Shown here: positions 20,201 to 28,048 of the stretch, in pieces
Numbering within the stretch: the first letter of the stretch is position 1
Layout of the letters: each line of letters starts with the position of its first letter
Origin: G963422445 sp963422445
Lineage (GTDB): Bacteria; Pseudomonadota; Alphaproteobacteria; Thalassobaculales; Thalassobaculaceae
Length of the DNA: 64,000 bases
Direction: 5' to 3'
NCBI GenBank assembly: GCA_963422445.2
Contig: OY729512.2
Coordinates: 6,138,001-6,202,000 of the forward strand
Notes under the pieces: generated by a model
The model's input: only the letters and a program-made list of their open reading frames with translations
What the model was told of the DNA's origin: nothing
Database searches by the model: none
Translations under genes and position numbers: made by a program

Positions 20201-20536
20201 CGCCGGCAGCGACTCCGGATCGTGCGCGAGGTGGCGCAGCGCCACCAGCGTATGGGTCTTGCCCCCGCCATAGGTGAGCTCGAGCTGGCGGATGGCCTTG
20301 GCGTTCCGGCCGGCCAGGCGTAGTGCGACGTCGCGCGCGATCTCCCGCAAGGGGAAGGTCGGGTAGGTCAGCGCGAAGAACCGGCCCGGGTCCTCGTAGA
20401 CCGGCCGCGCGCCCTTCTGCATCACCACGTCGTGGAGGTCGGCGGCGAAATCGGCGAGCGAAAGTTCGCCCGTGCGCACATCCTCGCGCAGCTTCACGAC
20501 GCGGTGCCAGGGAATCCAGGGGAGCTTCTGGGCCAT
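17210..20536 (-). CDS. DUF499-family ATPase (BrxC/PglY-like)
   Basis: Intact protein of 1108 residues. Start ATG 20536 ('MAQKLPWIPWHRVVKL') is chosen over longer frames because the family begins this way. The P-loop is 'LELTYGGGKTH' (residues 85-95) and Walker B 'LVLIDEV' (211-217). The middle region with 'RRNAVVLAAPSRDGLDAAR' is the DUF499 body. DUF499 ATPases are the BrxC/PglY component of BREX and partners of DUF1156 methylases. It lies 82 bp after vapC and closes the long leftward operon. No PglZ gene follows. Likely role: ATP-dependent core subunit of a methylation-linked anti-phage system. Confidence 0.87.
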   Translation of the reverse strand: MAQKLPWIPWHRVVKLREDVRTGELSLADFAADLHDVVMQKGARPVYEDPGRFFALTYPTFPLREIARDVALRLAGRNAKAIRQLELTYGGGKTHTLVALRHLAHDPESLPALPAVDQFRSHIGAPLPAARIAALCFDKLDVEKGMEVRGPAGELRWLKHPWSVLAFQIAGEGGLRTLHADGANEERETPPAEPLLAEILSLPQAHGLATLVLIDEVLMYAREKAAMAEIWRTRMIDFFQYLCQAVVRTDRCALVASLLASDPAKSDAFGKALTQQIFDIFNRQREEGVQPVQKQDVAEVLRRRFFASESIADPDSFRPHVTAAVANIAGVDETVRKDRAGAEQRFLDGYPFHPDLTELFYTKWTQLDGFQRTRGILRTFAIALRDAEAWDTAPLVGAGVFLPAPGEGALAEAARELAGTATREATDGAGNEWSAVLEGELAKARTIQDEQPALKFREMEQAVCAAFLGSQPIGQKAHTPELMALVGATRPDRIELEKGLRRWTELSWFLDETEFAGASKTDGGPAALPRAWRLGNRPNLKQMHHDACANRVAAEIVEQTLLAEVRRTKSLTQGAAAAGARVHTLPERPRDIEDDGDFHFAVLGPGAVSDSGKPSAAARRFIDETTGPDRPRTRRNAVVLAAPSRDGLDAARACIREYLGWKEVRGQLGDRMQDPVREGVLADWTEQARKRIPDAIRQAWAIVVTVNERNDIQAFKATIGAEPLFPTVKADRRARIQETTISAEAMLPGGPYDLWRAGEPVRRVKDLAGAFAENPKLPKMLRRKQILDTIDRGVRDGIFVASLVRPDRSVKTWWRTPIDDAARGEPALELFLPEQAVLSEIDPNALVPGVLPELWTGASVAVAGFVAYFAGGRTVTVQRDGYEEPVAIPACPRSAVEAAVSDAVRKGVLWLVNGPASFQGEPAPPGVLTDTAELRAPLQPLSVDRLTRDAVSGAWKDGRTSALALSAALSVQVGAPVPWPIMRRAIGDALGARWLALAPDSGPWPCDASGAAAVTLNEPHATTPGFADGKGNSALTPKDARTSSADLEPNELQDLVDALPNAIMAAAGVPLRFNVRITLGDGDDIPPESVTSVNEILEGISPDLRLRE

Positions 20537-20618
20537 GGTGTCCTCGCTCGACGGAATCAGGCGACGGCTTCGAGGCGCCGGGCAAGGGCGTCGAAGTCCC
20601 TGAGCCGGGGCGCGGTCA

Positions 20619-21083
20619 TCACGATCCGTTCCCCGGCCGGGCGCCCGCCCCGCGTGACGCGGCGTGCGCCACATGCACGACCCGGTCGTACAGATAGGGG
20701 TGGCCGCGTACCTTGTCGTGGAAGCGCGCGTCGGCCGTCACGACTGGATACTGCGTCTGGACCGCCAGGGCAAGATAGAAGCAGTCATAGACCGGGTGGT
20801 CGAGGTCGGCCGCCAACCGCGCGGCAGCGGCGGTGAGCTGGAGCATGGAAGCGGGGAGCGAGATCGGCGCCGCCTGCAAGGATTCCACCGCGTCCGCCAG
20901 ATCGTCCGCCGCGATGTCGCCGCGCCGGTGCATCGCCCACAACGCGTTGGCGGCCTCGGCGAACACCAGCGCCGGCGCGACAAACGTCGATCCGCCGTTC
21001 AGAAGGCCGGCCGCTTCATCAGAATGCTCCTCCCTGACCAGCCATTTCACCATGACGCTGGCATCGACAACCCAGCCGGTCAC
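20619..21083 (-). CDS. vapC: PIN-domain toxin VapC
   Basis: 154-residue PIN ribonuclease. Conserved acids occur in 'VVDASVMVKWL' (Asp near residue 7), 'VFAEAANAL' (Glu near 43), 'PVYDCFYLALA' (Asp near 99) and 'VTADARFHDKV' (Asp near 117). Start is GTG, overlapping the vapB stop as GTGA, so synthesis is coupled to the antitoxin. Expected to cleave RNA when free of VapB. It sits inside the defence operon between the methyltransferase and the DUF499 ATPase, which may make it an addiction or fail-safe component. Confidence 0.9.
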   Translation of the reverse strand: MTGWVVDASVMVKWLVREEHSDEAAGLLNGGSTFVAPALVFAEAANALWAMHRRGDIAADDLADAVESLQAAPISLPASMLQLTAAAARLAADLDHPVYDCFYLALAVQTQYPVVTADARFHDKVRGHPYLYDRVVHVAHAASRGAGARPGNGS

Positions 21084-21319
21084 GCCGCGCCGTCCCGGTC
21101 ACGATCTGCCCGGATCGCCTCGCTGCTGTCGACCGACGAGCGCAGCCGTCGCCGCAGCGCCTCGGCCCGTGCGGCGAAATCCTCTTCTGCCGTCCCAAGC
21201 AACGAGGCGCGCAGGATCTCGCGGTGCTCGGCTTCGGCGGACCGGCGGTTAGCCGCGGCCCTTAGTTTGAGCGCGTCGACCACTTCGCCACTCACTTTTC
21301 TCACCGTCAGTTGGGCCAT
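21080..21319 (-). CDS. vapB: FitA/VapB-type ribbon-helix-helix antitoxin
   Basis: 79 residues beginning 'MAQLTVRKVSGEVVDALK', a ribbon-helix-helix N-terminus of FitA-like antitoxins, followed by 'SAEAEHREILRASL' and a charged tail that would wrap VapC. Its stop overlaps the vapC GTG. The gap to the methyltransferase stop (21423) is 103 bp, long enough for a separate promoter, and VapBC complexes normally repress their own. Longer upstream readings in the same frame lie inside the methyltransferase gene and were discarded. Confidence 0.86.
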   Translation of the reverse strand: MAQLTVRKVSGEVVDALKLRAAANRRSAEAEHREILRASLLGTAEEDFAARAEALRRRLRSSVDSSEAIRADRDRDGAA

Positions 21320-21422
21320 TACAGTTGCCTTCAACGCTGTGCCTTCAGTGCCAGCTCCAACATAATCCTGTTTCACGCAGCGGGCAACCCGGTGTGCCGG
21401 CTTGCCAAGCGGGGAGTTGCGG

Positions 21423-24400
21423 TCACGGCGGCGTCTCCAGCCGCATTGCGGTCTGGCGCGGCGGGGCGAGGCCGGCGCGGGCGGCGATGTGGTTGGAGAG
21501 CGATTCGAGGATCGCACGCTCCTCCGAACCCGCCGGCGCCAGCTCGATCAACGCCTGCAGCAGCCGGGCGAACAGGGCATGGCGCCCGAGGCCGTTGTCG
21601 TCGATGTAGCCGTTTACCCTGGCCTCCTCGCCGGCGCGCCACAGGTGCATCAGCCGGTGCGCGCGGTCGATCAGCGGCACCGGCCGGCCTCCCGGCCCCT
21701 CGCGGCCGAGCCATTTGGCCTTGCGCCGGGTCCAGGGCAGGAGCCTGACTTGACTGCCGCCGCCGGGGCCGGCATCGGCGTCCTCGCCGCCCGTCCCGTC
21801 GTCCTCCGGCTTGTCCAACAGCGTGCGGTCGGGGCGCGAGAGGAGGTCGAACCGGTCCGACAGGTCGCGGTCGGCCAGGTTGCACGACAGCGCATAGAGA
21901 ATGCAGGCTCCGGCGGGCGCCTCGTCCAGGCCGAAATCGCCCCGGTGCAACAGGTAGTAGGTGGTCACGTCGTCGAGCCCGCTCGCAGCGTCCGCGCCGC
22001 CGCCGGTCAGCACCCGGCCGACGACGAAATCCACCACCATCCGGCGCACCGCGCGCAGGAATTCGGAGACCGTCATCGTCGCGCCCGGTTCGTCGGCCTT
22101 CTTCACCACCGGATGCCTGGAGAAGGCTTCGAGCGCCGGCCCCGTCGCCGCCCACACGAAATCCGGCCCGCGAATGCCGGCGTCCCAGAAGTCGCGCAGC
22201 TTGAGGGCGACCTTCCCGCGCATCTCGGCCAGCACCGCGGCGTCCCAGCCGGGGCGGGCGGCTGCCTCGCGCTTCCGGCAGACGAGCCAGATCGAAGAAG
22301 CCAGCGCGGCGGAGGCCAGCGAGCGCTGCCGGGTCTGCATCTCGGTCCGGATCGGCCAGGAGCCGTCGACGACGAAGCCGGCGCGGATCAGCGCCGCGGC
22401 CAGCGTCTCCCAGGCGTCGGGCGCCTTGTTGGCGAACACGACCACCAGCCGCCCGTTCGCGTTCAGCGCCTCGCGGCAGGCCTGGAAGGCGCGCGCCATG
22501 CCGTCTTCGTAATTCCGCTTCGAGACGGCCTTGTCGCCGCCGAACCGGCTGGCGTCGTCGATCAGTTCGCCGTCCGCAGCCTCGCTGTCCCATTTCGGGC
22601 CGAGCGGTTCGGCGAAGACCGACCCGGCGTCGGGCAGGACGCCGTGCAGCGCGCGCCGCAGCCAGACATGGAAGAAGTCCATCAGGTCGGAATAGGGGAT
22701 GGCGTCGTAATAGGGCGGGTCGGTGACGATCGCGTCGAAACCGCCGGGCGAGGTTTCGGTGGCGGACTGCCGCAGCACCGTCGCGCCGGGCGCGTTCTTC
22801 GCCGCGTCCTGCAGATGCTCGACGACGCGGGCGATCCATTCGACCGCCTGAACGAATCCGCCGGTCGTGTCGGTCAGCGGGCAGGACTCGGCGAAGTCCC
22901 AGACGATCGGCAGTGCGAAGCGGGCGAAGGTGCTGCGAATCTTTTCTGGGTCGTTGGTCCAGGTGGCGAGCGTGCTGCCGCGGTCCGCCAGGCGACCGAG
23001 CGACGGGGTCAGACAGGCCGCGATCGCCTCGCGCCACTCTTCCGGGGTATTGCCCATGTCCGCCGAGCAGCGGCGCATCTCTCGCACGAATGTTCCCAGC
23101 GTCAGAAGCTGCCGGTCCGTGAACAGCGTGGCCCATCGGTCGAAACCATACAGGGGAACGCGGAAACCGAGCGCCTTATTGCTCGGTAGCGGCTCCTCCG
23201 GCAGGCCGAAGGGGATGTCGGCATAGAGCGCCTCGATCTCGTCCGGCGAAACCTCGGCGGCGCTGAGCTCCTCGTCCTCCGGCAGGCGGTATTCCTTGCC
23301 CTTCGGCCCGTTCACCACGACGGCGGTCATCGCCGCGCCGAGCCGCCCGGCGCGGCCTTCGAGGCGGATGTCCTCCATGGTCATGGTCGCGGGGCAGCAG
23401 GGGCAGCGCGCGCCGCTGCGGCTCATCGTACCGGCGCCGAGCCGCTTGTCTTGCTCGCGCCGCTGCGCCGCGTTGCCGCCGGCCCGGGGCACGCCGGTCT
23501 CGACGTCGAAATCGACGCCGCTGCCGTCCGCCTTCGGCGTCATCGTGAGCAGGACGCGCTTGTTGTCCTTCTTGGCGAGCCAGCGCGTCTTCAGCAGCGG
23601 CAGCGTCGCCCGGCAGCCCTTGCAGCGCACCGTGCGCGCCCACAGATACGCCACCGTCGGCTTCGCCACCCAGCGGGGGGTGCGCGGGTCCTTGAGGTAT
23701 GGCGCATCGAAACGCGCATTCAGCGGCCCGGCGTCGGTCGCGCCCTTCTCGTCCGGCGCCAGCAGCGCGAGCGGTTGCGCCGCGAACGGCCTGCCGCCGT
23801 CGCCAAGCGCCTGAAACGCGGCATAGGTCGGGTAGCGCGCCGCCAGCGCCGCGCGGGCGCGGGCCAGCACGCGCCGGCCCCAGGCGCGCACCTGCCAGGC
23901 GAGGTCGGCCTCCGGAAGGTCGCCGTCGCGCTGCGGATCGCGGTCGATCAGCGCCGGCTCGCGCTCGCCGCCGTCCTCGCCGAGGCCGAGCGCCGCCAGT
24001 TGCCGCGCCAGCGCCCTGCCCTTGAAGCCCTTCGCCTTGAGGAACGCTTCCATGAAATCGTGGTCGGCGCGGGCGAAGTCCGGCAGGGGCAGGGTCTTGC
24101 CCGCGAGCCGGCGCGGGTAGTCGAGGGTGCATTTGAGGATGAACCAGGCGACCGGGTTGATGTCGATCGCCGTCGCCTCGCAGCCCAATCGCATCGCCTC
24201 CAGCGGGATCGCGCCGCCGCCCGCGAACGGGTCCAGAACGCGGGGCGCGCGCCCGCCATACGCCTCGCGGATCCTCTCGCGGAACCAGTCGAGGTCCGGG
24301 CCGCTCTCGCGCCCCCAGTGCAGGATGCCGCCTTTGGTCTCGCGCCTGCGCCGCTCGACCGTGCGCCCGGCACGCCGCTCGGACTTGACCGTCTCGACGA

Positions 24401-24629
24401 CCTCGCCCGCGAGCCGGCGGTAGATGTCCTTGCGCGCCGCCGCATCGCCGGGGTCGGGCAGAAGAGTCGCGATCAGCGCCGCCCGGCACGCCGCCAGCGG
24501 CCGCCGCGCCGGCCAGATATGCAGCGTCGAGACATGCCCGTGCCGCACGTTCTTCTCATGCACCGAATCGAGCGAGACCTGCTCCAGCGGAAACGCGACC
24601 TCGATGAGACGGGGGTCGTTACCGGTCAT
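21423..24629 (-). CDS. DUF1156 adenine-specific DNA methyltransferase (PglXI-like)
   Basis: Intact, 1068 residues. 'LIEVAFPLEQVSLDSVHEKN' at residues 8-27 is the DUF1156 signature. AdoMet-binding motif I is 'DPFAGGGAIPLEA' (133-145) and catalytic motif IV 'DPPYYDAIPYSDLMDFF' (637 on), an N6-adenine type. Cys pairs at 336/339 and 409-412 suggest the Zn ribbon of COG1743 methylases. Start ATG 24629 overlaps the stop of the TOPRIM-like gene by 4 bp. In type-3 BREX this family (PglXI) marks self DNA with DUF499 and SNF2 partners, all present here. Its 5' end is repeated at 26679-26779. Confidence 0.93.
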   Translation of the reverse strand: MTGNDPRLIEVAFPLEQVSLDSVHEKNVRHGHVSTLHIWPARRPLAACRAALIATLLPDPGDAAARKDIYRRLAGEVVETVKSERRAGRTVERRRRETKGGILHWGRESGPDLDWFRERIREAYGGRAPRVLDPFAGGGAIPLEAMRLGCEATAIDINPVAWFILKCTLDYPRRLAGKTLPLPDFARADHDFMEAFLKAKGFKGRALARQLAALGLGEDGGEREPALIDRDPQRDGDLPEADLAWQVRAWGRRVLARARAALAARYPTYAAFQALGDGGRPFAAQPLALLAPDEKGATDAGPLNARFDAPYLKDPRTPRWVAKPTVAYLWARTVRCKGCRATLPLLKTRWLAKKDNKRVLLTMTPKADGSGVDFDVETGVPRAGGNAAQRREQDKRLGAGTMSRSGARCPCCPATMTMEDIRLEGRAGRLGAAMTAVVVNGPKGKEYRLPEDEELSAAEVSPDEIEALYADIPFGLPEEPLPSNKALGFRVPLYGFDRWATLFTDRQLLTLGTFVREMRRCSADMGNTPEEWREAIAACLTPSLGRLADRGSTLATWTNDPEKIRSTFARFALPIVWDFAESCPLTDTTGGFVQAVEWIARVVEHLQDAAKNAPGATVLRQSATETSPGGFDAIVTDPPYYDAIPYSDLMDFFHVWLRRALHGVLPDAGSVFAEPLGPKWDSEAADGELIDDASRFGGDKAVSKRNYEDGMARAFQACREALNANGRLVVVFANKAPDAWETLAAALIRAGFVVDGSWPIRTEMQTRQRSLASAALASSIWLVCRKREAAARPGWDAAVLAEMRGKVALKLRDFWDAGIRGPDFVWAATGPALEAFSRHPVVKKADEPGATMTVSEFLRAVRRMVVDFVVGRVLTGGGADAASGLDDVTTYYLLHRGDFGLDEAPAGACILYALSCNLADRDLSDRFDLLSRPDRTLLDKPEDDGTGGEDADAGPGGGSQVRLLPWTRRKAKWLGREGPGGRPVPLIDRAHRLMHLWRAGEEARVNGYIDDNGLGRHALFARLLQALIELAPAGSEERAILESLSNHIAARAGLAPPRQTAMRLETPP
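24511..24611 (-). repeat. Direct repeat copy A: 5' coding end of DUF1156 gene
   Basis: This 101-bp stretch within codons 7-40 of the methyltransferase matches 26679-26779 at 95 of 101 positions by hand alignment, in the same orientation. The spacing is 2168 bp. It encodes the conserved 'LEQVSLDSVHEKNVRHGHV' motif. Confidence 0.9.
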
Positions 24630-25207
24630 TGTCCCCAGCCTTGCAGAGCGGCGCCCAGGTCGTCGATGAAACGCTTGAAGGATCTGTCTGCCCGTGCAGC
24701 CCGTGCCAAGTCCATCTCCCGCACGATGTCTTCGGAGAACTCCACGCCGCCGAAGTTCGGCATGATCCCGGCCTCGTGAACGGCACTGGCCAGAAGATGC
24801 TTGTAGCGGTCGCGGCTGCACTTCCGGTCGGGCATGTTGCAGCCTCGGCCGACAGCGGCTCTGAACGCGGCGCCGTCGAGGAGCAGCCAGCGTTCAACAT
24901 GCGGATCGGGAATGGCAAGGACCATCGGCGCGGGCGGATTCAGGTTTCGCAATTCGTTCGTGCGTTCGTTCAGCCCCATGCAGTTCGCGTCGGTGGCGAC
25001 GACGATCAGGTCGGGTAGACGTCCGCCTTGTCCGCGGAGGTCGCGCAGGTAGCGGCCGAGCTCCTGCACGACCCTGCCGTGACCGCGAACCGCGCTGCGC
25101 CAATCGAGGCGCACCGCGACGCCGTGTTCTCCAGCTAGCCGCCTCACCAACGCACCGACGATCTGCTGGTGGGCGTGGTCCTCGACGAAGAGTGCGACCT
25201 CACGCAT
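24626..25207 (-). CDS. TOPRIM-like protein (DUF4276-type), partner of AAA ATPase
   Basis: 193 residues. N-terminal 'REVALFVEDHAHQQ' carries the acidic residue of a TOPRIM-like fold; 'LIVVATDANCMG' gives the D-x-N/D position and 'AIPDPHVERWLLLD' is a conserved motif of DUF4276/RloB-like proteins. It overlaps the AAA ATPase gene upstream by 8 bp and the methyltransferase downstream by 4 bp. Pairs of an OLD/AAA_15 ATPase with a separate TOPRIM protein are known in PARIS (AriA-AriB) and RloAB-type defence modules, where the TOPRIM subunit is the nuclease effector. Assignment to DUF4276 rather than DUF4435 is from motif memory. Confidence 0.75.
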   Translation of the reverse strand: MREVALFVEDHAHQQIVGALVRRLAGEHGVAVRLDWRSAVRGHGRVVQELGRYLRDLRGQGGRLPDLIVVATDANCMGLNERTNELRNLNPPAPMVLAIPDPHVERWLLLDGAAFRAAVGRGCNMPDRKCSRDRYKHLLASAVHEAGIMPNFGGVEFSEDIVREMDLARAARADRSFKRFIDDLGAALQGWGQ

Positions 25208-26510
25208 CGAAGTCGCCTCGCAAAATACGTTCGGAAACGGGAAGGTTCTCCGGTTGGTCGTCGAGCGTGTCGTCGATATCCACCTGCCGCGCCAGCGGCC
25301 CCCACGTGGAAAAGGGATCGATCCGAGTTTGGCGTTCGGTCCGCCGCACCGCGAACAGGGATGCGTCTGGCAGGAGATCGGGCAGGATCGGAGAATGCGT
25401 GGTGACGATGTATTGGGTCTGGCCCGATCCGGCGCGTGTTTTCAACAGATCCGCGATCAGCCGGACGCGGCGCGGGTGAACGCCGTTCTCCGGTTCCTCG
25501 AAACCCACCAGAGAGGGGGGCGTGCCGACGCCGGTCAGCGCCAGGAGTCCGAGCATGCGGAGCGTGCCCTCGGACAGCACGCGCGCGGGGATGGCGACGC
25601 CGCTCTCCCTGAGACGAAGCTCGACCTCGCCAAGATCGTTCACGTCCACTTCGATGCGGTCGATGTTCGGCATGACCAAGTGCAGCGCCTTCTCGACCGC
25701 CTCGAACTGCCTGGGTTCGAGCGCTTGAAGCGTTCTAAGGAATGCGGCGAGGTCTTCGCCCATCAGGCCGATATGCCGCACTTCCTTTATCGGATTGGCC
25801 ACCCGCATGCGTTCGCGCGGCTCGAAATAGAAGAACAGCCAGCTCTCGATCTCGCGCCGCACCGCCACGAGATGCGGGTAATGGGGTGGATAGTGAGGCA
25901 TCGAGAGGATCGAATGATCGAGGTAGCGGTCGTAGTAGGTGGGGTGCGCCTGTCCCTCCAATCGCAGATGTATCTTCTCGCCCTGCCGTTCGACGAAGGG
26001 TTTCCGTTTCCCGGTGGGCTCGCCCTCGCGGTTCAGGGCGGCCAGATACTCGTCGGTGACGCGCAGGACTCCGGAGCGGGGCAACATCTCGATCTCGATC
26101 CGGTAGCGCAGATCGCGTTCCCGGACCCGGGCAAGTATCTTCCGGGCTGTCCCCGACGCGGCGCCATCGCTCGGCTGGCGCATGTCCCGTATCTGCCGAT
26201 TGACGGACTCGACGACCGTATCGGAGAGGTGCAGATCGGCCTCGATGGAGAAGACCAGCCGCTCCTGCTCGATCAGGCCTCTGATGCCCTTTTCCCCAAG
26301 GGTGAACGACTCGATCGTCTTGCCGCGGTAAGGGGGATCGAAAGCCTCCTTGAGAGTCCGGCTGGTCCCGAGCTTCGACAGAAGTTGCAGGGCATCGAGG
26401 AAATTGCTCTTTCCCGCCGCGTTCGGTCCGAACAGCACGGCCAGCGGCGGCAGGTGCGCTTCGACGTCACGGAGGGACTTATAGCTCCTGATATGCACGC
26501 GCTTCAGCAT
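25200..26510 (-). CDS. OLD/AAA_15-type ATPase (PARIS AriA/RloA-like)
   Basis: 436 residues. 'MLKRVHIRSYKSLRDVEAHL' then P-loop 'GPNAAGKS' at 28-35 is the RecF/OLD arrangement. Near the C-terminus are the ABC-like signature 'LSEGTLRML', Walker B 'LVGFEEPENGVHP' and the H-loop 'IVTTHSPIL'. The start overlaps the stop of the upstream relic frame as TGATG. It forms an overlapping pair with the TOPRIM-like gene, so ATPase sensor plus nuclease effector is the likely arrangement. The pair is wedged between two copies of the methyltransferase 5' end. Confidence 0.85.
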   Translation of the reverse strand: MLKRVHIRSYKSLRDVEAHLPPLAVLFGPNAAGKSNFLDALQLLSKLGTSRTLKEAFDPPYRGKTIESFTLGEKGIRGLIEQERLVFSIEADLHLSDTVVESVNRQIRDMRQPSDGAASGTARKILARVRERDLRYRIEIEMLPRSGVLRVTDEYLAALNREGEPTGKRKPFVERQGEKIHLRLEGQAHPTYYDRYLDHSILSMPHYPPHYPHLVAVRREIESWLFFYFEPRERMRVANPIKEVRHIGLMGEDLAAFLRTLQALEPRQFEAVEKALHLVMPNIDRIEVDVNDLGEVELRLRESGVAIPARVLSEGTLRMLGLLALTGVGTPPSLVGFEEPENGVHPRRVRLIADLLKTRAGSGQTQYIVTTHSPILPDLLPDASLFAVRRTERQTRIDPFSTWGPLARQVDIDDTLDDQPENLPVSERILRGDFDA

Positions 26511-26791
26511 CACGCGCCTCCCGTTGGCGGTGTCTCGGCGGAGACGTTTGCTTCTCCCGTGCCGCAGTGTCTGGAAAGACCCCGCATCATCGGGAAATGC
26601 GACGGAGCCGCCGCCGTTCCGACGCACACCGATTCGGACGGCTCTCGACCGCCTCGGACCGAGCCTCGCCGCCGCGACGGCCATATATGCAGGGTCGAGA
26701 CATGCCCGTGCCGCACGTTCTTCTCATGTACCGAATCGAGCGAGACCTGCTCCAGCGGAACCGCGATCTCGATGAGGCGGCGATGTGCCAT
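26510..26791 (-). pseudogene. Relic of a second DUF1156 methyltransferase (N-terminus only)
   Basis: The frame starts at ATG 26791 with 'MAHRRLIEIAVPLEQVSLD', then 'SVHEKNVRHGHVSTLHIWPS', and loses similarity after about 37 codons, continuing with unrelated low-complexity sequence to a stop at 26510. Both ends are coupled: TAATG with the AbiJ-like gene upstream and TGATG with the AAA ATPase downstream. It therefore probably still serves to carry ribosomes into the ATPase gene, even if the 93-residue product has no function. Repeat copy B is 26679-26779. Confidence 0.75.
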
Positions 26792-27730
26792 TACCCAGCG
26801 TCGCTTGCTTCGGCTGCAGCTAGAAAGACAATGGCCGCCGCCGTCATATGCAGCACGTAGCCGGCGATGTGATCCGGAACGGGCTTGGGAGCCGCGCCCT
26901 GACCGTGGCTGCCGAGCCTGTTTCGGGCCGTGGGCACGCCGCTTTCCAGAAGACTTCTCAAAGCGGAGAACTGGGTTTTCCAGAAGGGTGGGATGAGGCC
27001 ATTGTCGAAGCAAATCGCGATGAGCGCGTGCGCGGCATCCCCGTCGCCATAGGACCATCCCCTCTTGTCGCATATCGACTTCATCACGCTCTCCAGGGAT
27101 TTCAGGCACTCGTTGAGTGCTTCCTTGGTTTTGCCTTCCCGATAATGCTCATGGGCCGTCAGGAACTCCTGTTGTGCGCCGGCATATCGGCTCTGGTTGA
27201 GAATTTTTAAAGCGGGCCGAACTACCTCTGCGTGGATGAGTTCGGAATCGATACGAACGATTTGGCCGCTCGTGAAGCAGTAGCCGACGCCGTGCTCCTT
27301 AGAATCTACGATTCAGCCCCTCGATAGCAAGGTCCGCATCTTCCGACGCGTTCCATTTTCCCAGATAATCATAACTCCGCGTGCCGCGATCAACCATACG
27401 GAAAGACAATTCTACTACATCGAGGACTTTTTCAATGTTTTCTTCATACAAGAAGAAATTCATAAGATTGATCATTTTGCTGGAATGCCTGTCGTAATTC
27501 TCTGGAAGGTGAAACACCCCATATTCACGGCACAGGATATCCGCTATGGAGTTGTATGTTTCCCACACAGAAGAGCGGTTTTCGTACTGTTGCCAATTCC
27601 CGAGAACGTCGTTCATGATATGGACGATTTGAATTCTCAACTGCGCTGGAATATCGTCATAGCGATAGACATCGGGGATGTCACCGCGCAACGCTTTTTG
27701 GCGTTTCGAGAAAATATCGAATATGGGCAC
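26791..27730 (-). pseudogene. STM4504/CBY_0614-family AbiJ-like protein, one frameshift
   Basis: The N-terminal part reads 'VPIFDIFSKRQKALRGDIPD' then 'YDDIPAQLRIQIVHIMNDVLG' in pieces, through 'VLDVVELSFRMVDRGTRSYDY' to 'AIEGLNRRF' and a stop near 27299. One extra T there breaks the frame. The next frame continues directly with 'KEHGVGYCFTSGQIVRIDSE', 'EALNECLKSLESVMKSICDK' and 'LESGVPTARNRLGSHGQGA', the conserved end of this family, related to abortive-infection protein AbiJ. A GTG at 27730 after 'AGAGG' is the likely start. Stop and next start overlap as TAATG. A single base would restore about 310 residues. Confidence 0.82.
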
Positions 27731-27853
27731 GACTCCTGTTCCTCTCAACGAATGCGGCTCATGGCAAGAAGCCGGCTTCGTGCGCAGCTCTCCCCTTCCC
27801 GACCGTCACCGGTCCTTTGCCGTTCCGTCTCGCATATCGCGGCGCTGGCGGCG

Positions 27854-28048
27854 CTATGATGCCGCTTCGCCATCCACCTTCACCCAGACGACTCTTCCAT
27901 CCCGAAAAACGGGGATGGGCGTTCCGTTCGCCGCCGCCCGGCGGCGGCCGCGCTCGGCCGCTCTGCGCATCGCAGCCTCCGCGCCGGCAAGGTCCGGGTC
28001 ACGGGCGGGCTCGCCCGGGTTCTCGTTTTCTGTTTTTTGCGATTTCAT
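27854..28048 (-). CDS. Small partner of zeta-type kinase (possible antitoxin)
   Basis: 64 residues. The N-terminal third is polar and probably disordered. 'EAAMRRAAERGRRRAAANG' forms a basic helix, and 'TPIPVFRDGRVVWVKVDG' is a short beta-hairpin often seen in small proteins encoded next to zeta-type kinases. The start overlaps the kinase stop by 4 bp (ATGA). A role as antitoxin is inferred from position and size only; in classical epsilon-zeta the antitoxin comes first. Confidence 0.65.
   Translation of the reverse strand: MKSQKTENENPGEPARDPDLAGAEAAMRRAAERGRRRAAANGTPIPVFRDGRVVWVKVDGEAAS

Noticed and set aside
17720..20323. Very long open frame (867 codons) on the plus strand
   Set aside because: It is the antisense of the intact DUF499 gene; Arg/Ala-rich low-complexity product typical of GC-rich DNA, with no motif.
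21402..24779. Long plus-strand and second minus-strand frames across the methyltransferase
   Set aside because: Shadows of the DUF1156 gene, whose own frame carries all conserved motifs.
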